Shown: positions 41,945-52,084 of the stretch, in pieces
How positions within the stretch are numbered: the first letter of the stretch is position 1
How the letters are laid out: each line of letters starts with the position of its first letter
Assembly: GCA_963575745.1 (NCBI GenBank)
Contig: CAUYUJ010016349.1
Coordinates: forward strand, 136,902 to 200,901
Reading direction: 5' to 3'
DNA length: 64,000 nucleotides
DNA from: Prorocentrum cordatum
Taxonomy: Eukaryota; Sar; Dinophyceae; Prorocentrales; Prorocentraceae
Program-made: the position numbers and the translations under genes
The notes under the pieces: generated by a model
What the model was told of the DNA's origin: nothing
Database searches by the model: none
What the model saw: only the letters and a program-made list of their open reading frames with translations

Positions 41945-42466
41945 TCGAGTATATGCTTGTTTCGCTTGAGACATCCTCGACGCGCTTCTCGAATCGCTTG
42001 AGACATCCTCGCAGAATTGCTGGTTTCGCTTGAGACATCCTTGAAACAATGCTCGTTTCGTTTGAGCCTGCCTCCCAAAATTCTTGGTTTCGCTTGGGAT
42101 ATCCTCACAGAATTGTTGTTTTCGCTTGAGACATCCTTAAGAAACGTATCGTTTCGCTTGAGACATCCTTCAGTATATGCTTGTTTCGCTTGAGACATCC
42201 TCGAGTATATGCTTGTTTCGCTTGAGACATCCTCGACAAGCTTCTCGAATCGCTCGAGACATCCTCGAGTATATGCTTGTTTCGCTTGAGACATCCTCGA
42301 CAAGCTTCCCGGATCGCTGGAGACATCCTCACAGAATTACTGGTTTCGCTTGAGACATCCTTGAAACATTGCTCGTTTCGTTTGAGCCTGCCTCCCAAAA
42401 TTCTTGGTTTCGCTTGAGACATCCTGAAAAAAGTGTGATCGCTTCGCTTGATGTTGCTATTTCAAC
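41945..42466 (-). repeat. 32-bp satellite array 2 (about 15 units)
   Basis: Same unit and orientation as array 1 (CGCTTGAGACATCCTCGAGT...). Includes a higher-order repeat: the run from CGAGTATATGCTTG to CTCGAATCGCTTGAG recurs within the array. Confidence 0.9.
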
Positions 42467-42585
42467 ATAAGTTGATCTTGCTTTCTCAACATAACGTTCC
42501 GAGGTGATAATGAAGTTTGGCCTCCGCGCCCCGCGCCCCCGACCAATCTCTTATTGGTCGACGATAAAAAACTCTAACGACTTAA

Positions 42586-42603
42586 GGGGGGGGGGGGGGG
42601 GGG
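42586..42603 (+). repeat. 18-nt poly(G), preceded by a 7-bp hairpin
   Basis: Homopolymer G. GACCAAT (42541-42547) and ATTGGTC (42553-42559) form a small stem just before it. Confidence 0.85.
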
Positions 42604-42632
42604 TTGCATTATTTTCGTGGGCATGGGGTTAT

Positions 42633-43420
42633 GCAAACGTGAGCTCGTTCCTGTGCTCTGGGAATAGATGCGCAACACCTGACAATATATGCCGTCCATG
42701 AATATGAGACGGCCGCCTGCTATGGCACATGGAGGGCATGCAAGCCGCGAGGGCGCGATCCCGTTCGTCGTGAGACTAGGAGGATATCCCATGCAGGCGC
42801 ACGGCTATCAGCAGCTCGTAGACCCACTTGGAGTAGATCTTGTTCATGCTGTCTGTGACCTTGTGTGCACCAACAGCTTGTTGACGGGTTTCATCAAGTC
42901 TCCGGAGGAATGATCATCATCCGAGTTCTAGGCGCGAGCACCTCTCTTGCGCGGTGGGGCGAACGTACTCAAAGGCTTGGGCAGCTCGGCGAAACCTCGA
43001 AACTCGTCCTCTGCCGCATGTAGGTGCTGGGCCCGACGTCCTCGTTCATCGTCTCGGCCAGCGTCCAGCCATGGTTAGACAGATCAGCATCACCAATGCC
43101 GTCCTCCACATCGTCGGTGTCCTGCCGTACCCTGCAGACGAGCCCTCACACCTCGGGGCAGTCTTCTGACTTTGGCTTTCCCCTTCTTGATCGTCTCTGG
43201 GTTTGGCCCCAGCTGCGCACCTCTCGACGGTCCATCTGCCACGTTTCGTTCTGAACTCACCCAGCGGAGGCTCGGCTGAATACCCAGGACTAGCTGAATG
43301 ATGCCACTGGTTCGCGCCTGCTTCAACAACGCCCACGACGACGAACGACCGTTGGTCGAGCATGCCATGGTGGCCAGGCTGTCGGTGATGACCACGACTT
43401 CCTGGCTCCAGTTTCACTCA
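42633..43420 (-). pseudogene. RNase H and tyrosine-recombinase N-terminus of a DIRS-like retroelement
   Basis: Minus strand, reading from 43417 down. VVITDSLATMACSTNGRSSS, LLKQARTSGIIQ, LRWVSSERNVADGPSRG (to about 43215) is the end of a RNase H domain: Asp in ITDS, and the RW-xSE-N-x-ADGPSR signature common in DIRS/gypsy-like RNases H. After a degenerate linker, 42846-42635 reads NKIYSKWVYELLIAVRLHG, TAG, then DERDRALAACMPSM, GRHILSGVAHLFPEHRNE, in keeping with the N-terminal helical domain of the recombinase whose C-terminus is at 38.5-39.05 kb. The reverse transcriptase expected upstream (above 43.45 kb) is absent: the copia-type element begins there in the opposite orientation. Confidence 0.55.
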
Positions 43421-43508
43421 ACGCACCTCTTCCGCACCACCATCCTTGCCCATCCTGCTCCTTTGCCTTGTGTGTACTGTCTGCTGCGCTGACTGCTTCT
43501 CTCCTGCA

Positions 43509-44900
43509 GCTACACTTTGGATCTAGGGAAACGGGACAGGAGCGAGCCTGCGGCGCGCGCGTGCAGCCGTCGATTGGCTTAAATCTCGAGATTGAAAAAT
43601 TGTTGGATCTAGTTCCCATGGGAATGTCAGGTGTCGAGAATCCTGGCCCAGAACGCGCAGCACAGTTCGAGTTGCATGGGCAGAGCGAGGAAGCGAGTGA
43701 TTTGCAATCGGAAAGGGACAGATCGCACTCAATTGAAAAGAACGAAGAATATGGTCATCCCATGCCTCGCCCGGTCCATCACATCACCTCGATCCTGTCC
43801 CCGATGGGTGCGTTGGGCTCGCTTCAGGCGCAGACCCGTTAGTGAACGTGACAGTTGATCATGTCACGGTTGAGGCAATCCAGAAGGCCATTCTTGATTC
43901 GGATCTTGGTCTCGAAGACGGAGGAATCCCCGACAGAGGCATATGCTCGTCGGCACAGCCGATGTTGCGCGTGCAATGGGGAACGCACGAGAATCGACAG
44001 GAATGACTCCCCATCCGATGACAAAAAAAACCGAAGGGCGAGAATGATGACATACATTCTGCACCGTTACTGCAAGGTTTTCACCGCCCAGACTTCGCAT
44101 TGCCCCGGACTAACAAGGACAGAGAACCAGAACTTGATGAGCTCGTAATGCAGGACGAAAGAGACGAAACGGCACAGAGTCGAGGCGTTGATTTTAGTAA
44201 CAGGGGTGTAAGAACAAGGGAGCTACGCACGCCTACCTCCAGCAGGGCGCGACATCGTTCCAGCGAGGCCTCCAGGGCCGGGCGTTCCAGTTCGAGGGGG
44301 TTCGACGCCCTTGGATCACCGCGATTGTCGTCGAATAGAACCACCGGCAGCTTCTCGATGTGGGGGAGTTGCTGGGATGCCGGGCCTACGCGTCCGACTC
44401 TGGCGGGAAACCGATGCCCGGGGAAGGCGCGCAAACGGGGGGGTCATGTCGAAGGCCTGTGTGCTCGCGATGTTCGAATGTTTGTTTGTCCTATGTGTAG
44501 TCTCGCGTGGCTTTGCGAGGAGTGCATGGCGATGGAAGAACACAATTCCCATCGCATCGCAATTCAAGAGTGGGCGGAAAGACGAAGACAGGATCGAGAA
44601 CAGTTAAGAGCTGCGAGTGCACGAATGCAGCAGATCATCCTTGAGGCACAGGTAGACATGAAGGCCGCTGGGGCCAAAGGCGTGCTTGCATTGGCCGAGG
44701 CAGAGGGGCTAGCAATGGCGCCACAGGTGGAACATGAGAAAACTGTCATTGTGGAAGATGCGCAGAAACGGACGCAGCAAGCTGGGGCCAGCGAAGCAGG
44801 AGTTACAGGCGAAGCTCAGCGGCGCCTTACTCAAGAGGATGATGATATATTGAGAATCCAGAGTATGGCCGAGCAGCTGGTGTCAGACCCCCAGCAGAAG

Positions 44901-44971
<71 letters not shown>

Positions 44972-45185
44972 AAAAAGAAAAAATAAAGCTGAACGCAAGG
45001 AAGTGGCTGATGCCGCCAGGAGGGGCGAAGAAGGAGCCCGAGAACAAGCGGCGCGAGAAAACCAGGAGCTCCGCAATCAATTTGAAGCTGCTAGACTCGA
45101 GGCCGAAAGAGTAAATTCGGAAGCTCTGGGAGCCCTTCGAGAACAAGAACGGAAGGCCCAGGTCATCAGAAATGATGGCCAATAG
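43509..45185 (+). CDS. Copia upstream ORF: Cys/His finger and coiled coil
   Basis: 43509-43842 reads SRETGQERACGARVQPS and MSGVENPGPE. From 43833 another frame continues (VTVDHVTVEAIQKAILDSD), broken by two TGA codons near 44004-44020, into an open 361-codon frame (44100-45185). That frame has a B-box-like cluster C-x(n)-C-P-M-C...L-C-E-E-C...H-x2-H (44440-44560) and a coiled coil rich in Glu/Arg/Gln/Ala (44570-45180). An (AG)n microsatellite at 44905-44968 is translated as an Arg-Glu repeat without disturbing the frame. Possibly an N-terminal gag extension. Function not known. Confidence 0.5.
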
Positions 45186-45499
45186 AGAGTGGCCGTTGCC
45201 TGGGATCGCCTGAAAGGGCGTGCAAGAGAAGAAATAAAGACAGCGATCTTGCCACTCGGGCCGGGAGTGAGGGGAACAGGAGGTTCAGGCCCGACCCGGG
45301 GCAACATCGGATGGACGAAGAATCGCGGGATAAAGTCTGGTTATCAGGGCAACCCGCGACGGAGATTTTGTCAAGGGTAGGGTCTCGTGTCCCCAGAACA
45401 CCATTCCCGGGCCACACTTTGCATGCCCAGATCCAGCTGTAGGCCACTTCGTGTTCTTCGTGTTCCCAGAACACCACTCCCAGGCTACGTTTTGATTGC

Positions 45500-46310
45500 C
45501 CGGAGCCAGCTGTGAGGCTGAGGCTGAGGCGGGCTGAGGCTGAGGCAGGCTGAGACTGAGCCTGAGGCAGGCTGAGGCTGAGGCTGAGGCTGATGCAGGC
45601 TGAGGCTGAGAGGCTGACGCTGAGGCTGAGGCAGGCTGAGGCTGAGGCTGAGGCCGAGGCAGGCTGAGGCTGAGGCCGAGGCTGAGGGCTGAGGCTGAGG
45701 CTTGAGGCTGAGGCTGAGGCAGGCTGAGGCTGAGGCTGAGGCTGGCTGAGGCAGGCTGAGGCTGAGGCTGATGCAGGCTGAGGCTGAGGCAGGCTGAGGC
45801 TGAGGCCGAGGCTGAGGCAGCTGAGGCTGAGGCTGCAGGCTGAGGCTGAGGCTGAGGCTGAGGCTGAGGCAGGCTGAGGCTGAGGCTGAGGCTGAGGCTG
45901 AGGCTGAGGCTGAGGCTGAGGCTGAGGCTGAGGCTGAGGCTGAGGCTGAGGCTGAGGCTGAGGCTGAGGCTGAGGCTGAGGCTGAGGCTGAGGCTGATGA
46001 GGCTGAGGCAGGCTGAGGCAGGCTGAGGCTGAGGCTGAGGCTGAGGCTGAGGCCGAGGCAGGCTGAGGCTGAGGCTGAGGCAAGCCGAGGCAGGCTGAGG
46101 CTGAGGCTGAAGCTGAGGCAGGCTGAGGCTGAGGCTGAGGCTGTGGCTGAGGCTGAGGCAAGCTGCGGCTGAGGCAGGCTGAGGCTGAGGCTGATGCAGG
46201 CTGAGGCTGAGGCAGGCTGAGGCTGAGGCTGAGGCACGCTGAGGCTGAGGCTGAGGCCGAGGCAGGCTGAGGGTGAGGCCGAGTCAAGCCGAGGCAGGCT
46301 GAGGCTGCGA
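45500..46310. repeat. (GGCTGA)n hexanucleotide minisatellite
   Basis: About 800 bp of GGCTGA/GGCAGGCTGA units with GGCCGA variants. The minus-strand 373-codon Ser/Ala/Gln/Pro frame across it is an artefact. Confidence 0.92.
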
Positions 46311-46422
46311 CTGCGAGAACAGCAGGATTCTACAACTGGATTCTCATTTAAATTTCAAGGGGAATGCTTCCACATATGTTTCTACACATCGCTGTTAGGT
46401 TGCTTTGCCGGGATAATCAAGG

Positions 46423-48190
46423 GTGGGGCATACGGCTGCGGTTTTGCTGGCGGAAGTGGGCTCCAAGGGAAAGTTCGGATCAGCGCCAGCGCAGCCGGTG
46501 CGTGTTGAGTCGCTTCCCCATCCGATCGCTGCTCGCCCCGTTCGTACACGTGACCACGTGCAAGCTCAGACACGAGCGGGCAATCCGAGTCAGATATGTC
46601 ACCGTTGCACCGAACCTTCGATCGAGGTATGCATGGGTTGTTCGAAAAGCACCTGTAGGGGCCACCTGGATACGGTACCAAGCGGTGCACTGAGTGCGCC
46701 TGGAAGAAGGAGTTTGGACGCCAGGATGATCTCGAGAAAAGGGGAAGAGCCGCAAGGCATTCCTGATGCTCACTTTTCCAACAACGATCCTGGCGAAAAG
46801 GCACCGAGACACTCGGATTTGCTTAAGGACTTTGCATCACAACACAAGACAAGCAATCTCGCCGATTTTATGGGCATGCCAGTATCCAAATCAGACAAGT
46901 CGGATTTCGATAACATGCCAATGCTGACCGGTCTGTCTGCACCCGCGCTTCCATTCGCAAAATCGCATTTAGATATTGAGCCGGCTGTCGTGAAGTCTCT
47001 TGGAACGAGTGAAGGTTCAATGCGGGAGTATGTCCGCGGAATGAATCCTGGGAGCGTCACTTTTAACACCAATATTCCATGGCCTCCTGACAACTCTGAC
47101 TTGCCCGGGCAGTTCCCTGTCACCATCGGCCCAGCCGTGGCCGGTGAAGGAGGTGGAGATCCGGGAGGGCACGAAGATGACCAGAGAGATGACCTGAGTG
47201 CAGCCCCCAGCACGGACATGATCGCTGCGATGCATTTTGACCAGACCGGTAAGCCCAAGCCACCCAATGCCCCCCCAGGGGTACCTGGTGGCGGCGGTGG
47301 CCCAGGCGGAGACGGCGGCGGGGGGCCGAATGGCCATGATGACCCAACCTGGCAGCCGTTCAATGCCAACCAAGCGGATGTGAAGTGGAGGAGCTTTGGA
47401 AACAACGATGAGCTAAACTTGCTGGACATGCCGAGTGCCCAGACACTCCGTGAATGGAAGCGGCATTGCATCAGAGCGGTAGTTGGATTATGGCATGACG
47501 TGAAGGCGGCACAGACATGGGTCATTGAAGCCATGGAACCCGACGTGCCGAAGGTAAACCTTAGCGACTCCGGGTCAATGATGCGTCTTGACATGATGAT
47601 CGCAACGAATTTGCTTGAGAAGTTTGCAAAGATGAAGCGCAGCCAACGTCTGTCAGTGCAGCATATTCATTTCTTCTCACAAATCAACCGCATGGAGCAT
47701 TCGTGTCAGATTGAGGGGCGACTTCTCACTGGCCGAGACATGATGCGCGCAATGTGTGTTCGGTGCTCTGTCAGGTATGAAAGTGGACAACGCTGGATAT
47801 GTCGAGATCTGTTCAAAATAACGATTGACCGACAGAAGCCCAATCAAGACTTGCACCGCTCCTATTGTGAACGGATGGAACGATCTCAAGAACTGTACGG
47901 TGCCGGGGAACCGTCGGATGACATGAAGGCTTCAATGCATGCGCATCTCTAAGAACAGATTAGAGAGGTTCCGAGGCTTGAGTATGCAATGCAGTGGTAT
48001 GAATTGTCGACAGATGCCCCGGGCACGGGGATGCGCACTTATCAATGGCCTTTGCTTCAGGTTGAATCACTTATGATGCGGGGCAGAGAGCGGTGGGCCA
48101 TATCCGAACATGAATCGACCCTCAATTCCAGAAATAGACAGGCCCGCCTGGCAGGTGGGACGAATGAGCGGGGCGGGGCGGACGAAGAGC
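46423..48190 (+). CDS. Copia gag-like protein
   Basis: An open 509-codon frame (46423-47952, first codon GTG; an internal ATG at 46723 is the first in-frame Met after a Cys cluster). It has C-x2-C-x8-C-x2-C (ICHRC...CMGC, about 46595), Ser/Asp/Pro- and Gly-rich linkers (residues 230-300), then a helical domain (SAQTLREWKRHCIRAVVGLW, SMMRLDMMIATNLLEKFAKM, KRSQRLSVQHIHFFSQINRM) matching the capsid-like helical part seen in dinoflagellate copia gag. After TAA 47950-47952 the same frame continues (EQIREVPRLEYAMQWYELST), so the stop is an internal lesion. Confidence 0.6.
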
Positions 48191-48975
48191 TTCCGCCATG
48201 GCGGCGGCGATCCATCGATTGGGATTGCCCGCAGACGACGCGGCGAGCGGAAGAACTAAAGGCGAGGCGACTTGCAAATTTGCGAAGCAAGGGGGGAATT
48301 GCCCGGAAGCAGGGCAAGGTTGCCCCTATAATGACAAGAGGCCGAAAACACCGGCCGCGCTGGCGCAGCGGGGGGCGGCCGGCGATCACAGGGCCGCAGG
48401 CGGAAAGAACGACCGAAGAGGTAGGAGCGAGAAGTCTGGAAGTAAAGGCCCGAAAGGAAAGGAACCGGCCTCGCTCTTCGACGCCATGGAACAAATTCGG
48501 CTATTCGAATGCGGCGCAGTCGCGGACGAGGAGTCAGTCAGAGGCCTCGAGAGAGCCAGAGTAGGATGGTGTGCTGCGCATGGTCGCGTGACCCTCGCAA
48601 CTGCAAGGGCCCTCAGAGTGGGCGCTGCAAGCGGCGCAAAGGCTTGTCCGAGGCCGAGAAAGTCAAACGGGATAAATGCGAAGAGGCGCCGCTCAGAGAA
48701 CTTCAGGCTATCAGAGAACCTCAAGGCAAGCTGATTCTGCTGCCGCGAATGCTGGCGCTGCTACGCCGGGAGAAACCCCAAGAAGCCGAGAACCGAGCAA
48801 AGGCCGCGGAGCGAACAAAAGCAAGGGCAAAGGAAAAGGGAAAGACAAACCATGTAGGGTGTTCACCGAGACAGGATGTTGTTCGCGAGGTGAAGATTGT
48901 TGGCTCGCGAAGAACACGCCAACCGTCCGCGGCGATGGCAGGGCGCTGGCGTATTATTGGCCAGTGCCAAGATGA
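48190..48975 (+). pseudogene. Copia gag C-terminus: two CCCH-type zinc knuckles
   Basis: In frame 48198-48734: C-KFAKQGGN-C-PEAGQG-C-PYND, a CCCH finger whose final His position is Asn/Asp. In another frame (48676-48975): C-RVFTETGC-C-SRGED-C-WLAKN after a Lys/Gly-rich string (KSKGKGKGKDK). Paired CCCH fingers at the end of gag bind element RNA. The final His is missing in both, so both fingers are probably dead. A frame change lies between them. Confidence 0.55.
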
Positions 48976-49674
48976 TCGTCGCATCGTTCTCCCGTATCTT
49001 GCTGACGCTTACATGCTTCTCGGAAACGTGGTCGCGATATTCCCGCTGGCTAAGCCGACGCGGGAGGGGCAGGCCTAGACCCCCTGGCACAGCCAGCCGA
49101 ATCATTTTTTTGCGCGTTCTGTGGCTAGGGGATCTCGTGGTCTACAAAACAATTCAGATGGACAACTAATTATGGTTGACACACGCAGTGTTTGCTCATT
49201 TGATCTCAACGCATTTTCCGAAGAACCTGTTCCCGCTTCCGAGACGCAGCAAGAACGCAGAGAAAAGTTAACGAAGTTCGTCGCTATCCTCGTTCAGTTG
49301 CATCCTCTTCCAAGGGGGGCCACCGCATCCTCCTGTGATAAGCCCCACAGGAAAAGTTTCGTCAGACCTGCGAAGACGGGAAGACGCGGACGAAGCGTCC
49401 AGTTTCACCCTCCACTCGTGAACCACTTGCCACTCGAAGGAAGGTGCGTCGCCACGGCCCAAGAGAGCTGCCTCCGAGTTTAGAGGATATGTGGGCATTT
49501 CCGAGAGAAGAAGATCGACGAATGCAGGCTGAATCGAACGCATCGTTGATGGAGGCCCAGCTCAGAGCATCTGATTTGGCCGACGAAGTTTGGCATCTTT
49601 GGTTCGCATCTGAGGAAAATGAAGAAGCTGCCCAAAGTGGCTCAGCCGTTGCGGGGTGCTAAGAGAAATCCGAT
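48976..49674 (+). pseudogene. Gag-protease linker of the copia element
   Basis: Two short frames, 49160-49483 (SFDLNAFSEEPVPASETQQE) and 49444-49662 (PPSLEDMWAFPREEDRRMQA, ASDLADEVWHLWFASEENEE). Texture is coding-like and acidic; a frame change separates them. No motif. Confidence 0.4.
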
Positions 49675-50440
49675 GTGCACCTCGGCACACTTAGGTTCAT
49701 AGTCGGCACAGGCTGTGGACGCAACCTCATTGCAGAGAGGTTCATTCGAGCAGCAGGCGCAATGGGTATGATAGAAAAGATTAGAAGATTCAATTACCCT
49801 GAATACTGCTGGAGGTTCCTCGCGGGCCCTCGGTTCAGTTTGCGTCGCATGCCCCAAGTTCAGGGATGGGGGCTTTGAAGCATTGGTCATGCCTGAGACG
49901 CCGGCTGTGATCTCAGTAGGAGAGCGGCGCATGGATCGCGGCTTTAGTTTCGCCTGGCCAGCCGGCCAGCGACCCTACTTACTTCTGCCCAACGGTCACG
50001 GAGTATACCTGATCGCTGAGGTCAAAATGCCATACTTGACCCTATCTGGCAGAGAGGCGCTGGGTCAGTGGATGTGCGCGGCTGCCGCCGGGGAGCCGGC
50101 AACTCCCGAGCGGTGGTGTTGCGTGACGTCGCGCGCCAAGACATTTCTTGATGACGTGGAATCTCCGGGAGGTCCTCCGCCCCACTCCATTCAGAGTCGC
50201 GTGACGATAGACTTGCACACACATGATATGATTGGTAATCATGGTTACGCGGACGGCAGGCCAACCGCGGCCGAACGCCAATTTCCGCCCGACATAGACC
50301 CCATGGATACAACAACTTATTTCTATTGTTCGCCCCAGACAGCTCGTGAATGTCGCTGGGCCAAAACGCCCGCAGGCGTCGTGAATCTTGTAGATCCCCG
50401 ATCCGCTCCCAATCGCGGAAGGAGCGTGTTCTACCGCTGC
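49675..50440 (+). pseudogene. Copia aspartic protease, catalytic Asp replaced
   Basis: 49681-49860 reads LRFIVGTGCGRNLIAERFIR, the position where copia proteases have hydrophobic-hydrophobic-D-(S/T)-G. Here the Asp codon is Gly, which would abolish catalysis. A frame change near 49870 leads to PETPAVISVGERRMDRGFSF and AWPAGQRPYLLLPNGHGVYL (49890-50010), the second half of the fold. The frame continues to 50440 (EVKMPYLTLSGREALG...), where the poly-G insertion starts. Confidence 0.6.
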
Positions 50441-51367
50441 TGGCGGAAAACCGGGGGGGGGCCACTGCCGTTCGAACCCCCCCCTTCCTCCGGAAAGCCG
50501 GGGGGGTCACTGCCGGTTCGACCCCCCCCCAGTCCATCATGAAAAAGGGTGGGGGTTACTGCCAGTTCGACCCCCCCCCCTCGAACGCCAGGGGGGGGGG
50601 GCGCTGCCGGTTCGACCCCCCCTCCCCCCTTCGAAAACCAGAGGGGGGGGCTGCGGACAGTGGTGGAGGCGGTGGTGGTGGGGGCAGTGGCGAGGGGGCA
50701 GCGGGGTAGTGGTGGGGGCAGTGGGACAGCGGTGGGGGCGGTAGTGGCGGGGACAGTAGTGAGGGCAATGGTGGGAACAGTGGGGGCAGTGGGACAGTGG
50801 TTGGGGCGGTGGTGGCAGGGGCAGCGGCGCGGGGGCAGTGGGAATGTGGTGGGAACAGTGGGACAGTGGAGGGTGCAGTGGTGGCGGGGACAGTGGCGAT
50901 GGCGGTGGCAAGGGCGGCGGTGGGACAATGGAACAGAGGTGCAGCGGGGGCATTGGTGGGGACAGTGGGGACAGTGGTGGGAACAGTGGGACAGCTCAGT
51001 GGGACAGCGGAGGAGTCAGTGGGACAGTGGGGGTAGTCGTTGGGGCCGTGGAGAAAGTGGGAAGGGTGGAACCGTGGTGGGAACGGTGGCGGGGACAGTG
51101 GGGACAGCGCGACAGTGGTGGGGGCACTGGTGGAGACAGTAGGGGCGGTGGTGGAACCAGCGGGGGCAGTGGTGGTGGGGACAGTGGTGCTGGGAACAGC
51201 AGTGGGGGATGTGGTGCGGACGGTGGTAGGGGCCGGGAGTCGTTTGCTGGCGGTGAAAGGGGGGTGGGGGTGGGGTCGAACCGGTAGCGACCCCCTTCCG
51301 GTTTTCGAGGGGGGGGGGTCCAACCGGCAGCGGCCCCCTTCCCGGTTTTCGATGGGGGGGGATTCTC
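50441..51367. repeat. Inverted-repeat-bounded poly-G/GGGACAGTGG insertion
   Basis: The left edge (50441-50640) has three or four units of CTGCCGGTTCGACCCCCCC. The right edge (51268-51345) has the same units in reverse orientation (GGGGTCGAACCGGTAGCGAC, GTTTTCGAGGGG). Between them is about 600 bp of GGGACAGTGGTGGGG minisatellite. The opposed ends make it look like an inserted unit rather than simple slippage. It interrupts the copia frame between protease and GAG-pre-integrase. Confidence 0.7.
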
Positions 51368-51384
51368 GGAGGGGGGGGGGGCGG

Positions 51385-51807
51385 GTTCTGGAGTTCCATA
51401 GGAAAGCAGCGGTGGATCACGCTCTCGCCAATCACGACACAGTCATTGGTTGCGTGACATCACACCGCGGTTTAGCCGGTGGTTGCGCGGCCAAGTTTGA
51501 ATGCCCTTGCTGGTCCGGGGTCTCTGGAGTTTTGCCCTGCGACGCGGATCGCGGGCTGGATTCCATCGCGGCGACCGCTGCACCTGGCCAAAACGCGGAT
51601 GCAGATGAGGGTTTGGGCGGGGCTGACTTCGTTGACGTCGACGCGCCGCCCGAAATCGACCCGGGCGGCTTTGAGGTTGAGGTGCCAGTCTCGGCGACTG
51701 AGCGATTCAAAAAGAGCGCAGCCTCCCTCTCACACTTGCTAATTCACACTCCTAAGAACCCCTTCTGCTCAGTGTGTAACAGGGCAAAGGCTATACAGCG
51801 CCAATAA
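51385..51807 (+). pseudogene. Copia GAG-pre-integrase region
   Basis: From about 51390: EFHRKAAVDHALANHDTVIG, an acidic linker (DEGLGGADFVDVDAPPEIDP), then SHLLIHTPKNPFCSVCNRAK (51735-51790), the conserved H...C-x2-C segment that precedes copia integrases in dinoflagellate elements. The frame ends TAA 51805-51807, and the text after it (to 52035) is only weakly integrase-like. Confidence 0.65.
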
Positions 51808-52084
51808 AGGAAAGCGCGTACTATGGGGCTGATGGCGCATGCGCGAATCCCACGACGTTCGGACGCCTGACCAGCTTGCGCTGGGTGACCTAACGCGTTG
51901 GCTCCACGACGAGACCGCGCGCGTGACTTTTCGCGAAAGGGTAACACATTTAATAGTAGCACAGGGTGTGCACGACAAATCTGCGATTCACCCTTGGAAT
52001 CCACTGCCCCTCTGTTATGAGGCCGTTGTATAGGAGAGGGAACAGAGGACAGAGTGTTTACACAGCTTTAAGGAATTAGTGAAT
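51808..52084 (+). pseudogene. Probable degraded N-terminal integrase core
   Basis: Lies where the first catalytic Asp region of integrase should be (after SVCNRAK). Fragments such as RTPDQLALGDLTRWLHDETA are seen, but no catalytic residue can be assigned. Confidence 0.3.

Noticed and set aside
39235-42466. CRISPR-like array (32-bp repeats)
   Set aside because: Units are contiguous with no unique spacers, no cas genes are present and the context is eukaryotic.
45166-46287. 373-codon minus-strand Ser/Ala/Gln/Pro protein
   Set aside because: Pure translation of a GGCTGA hexanucleotide array; other frames are equally open.
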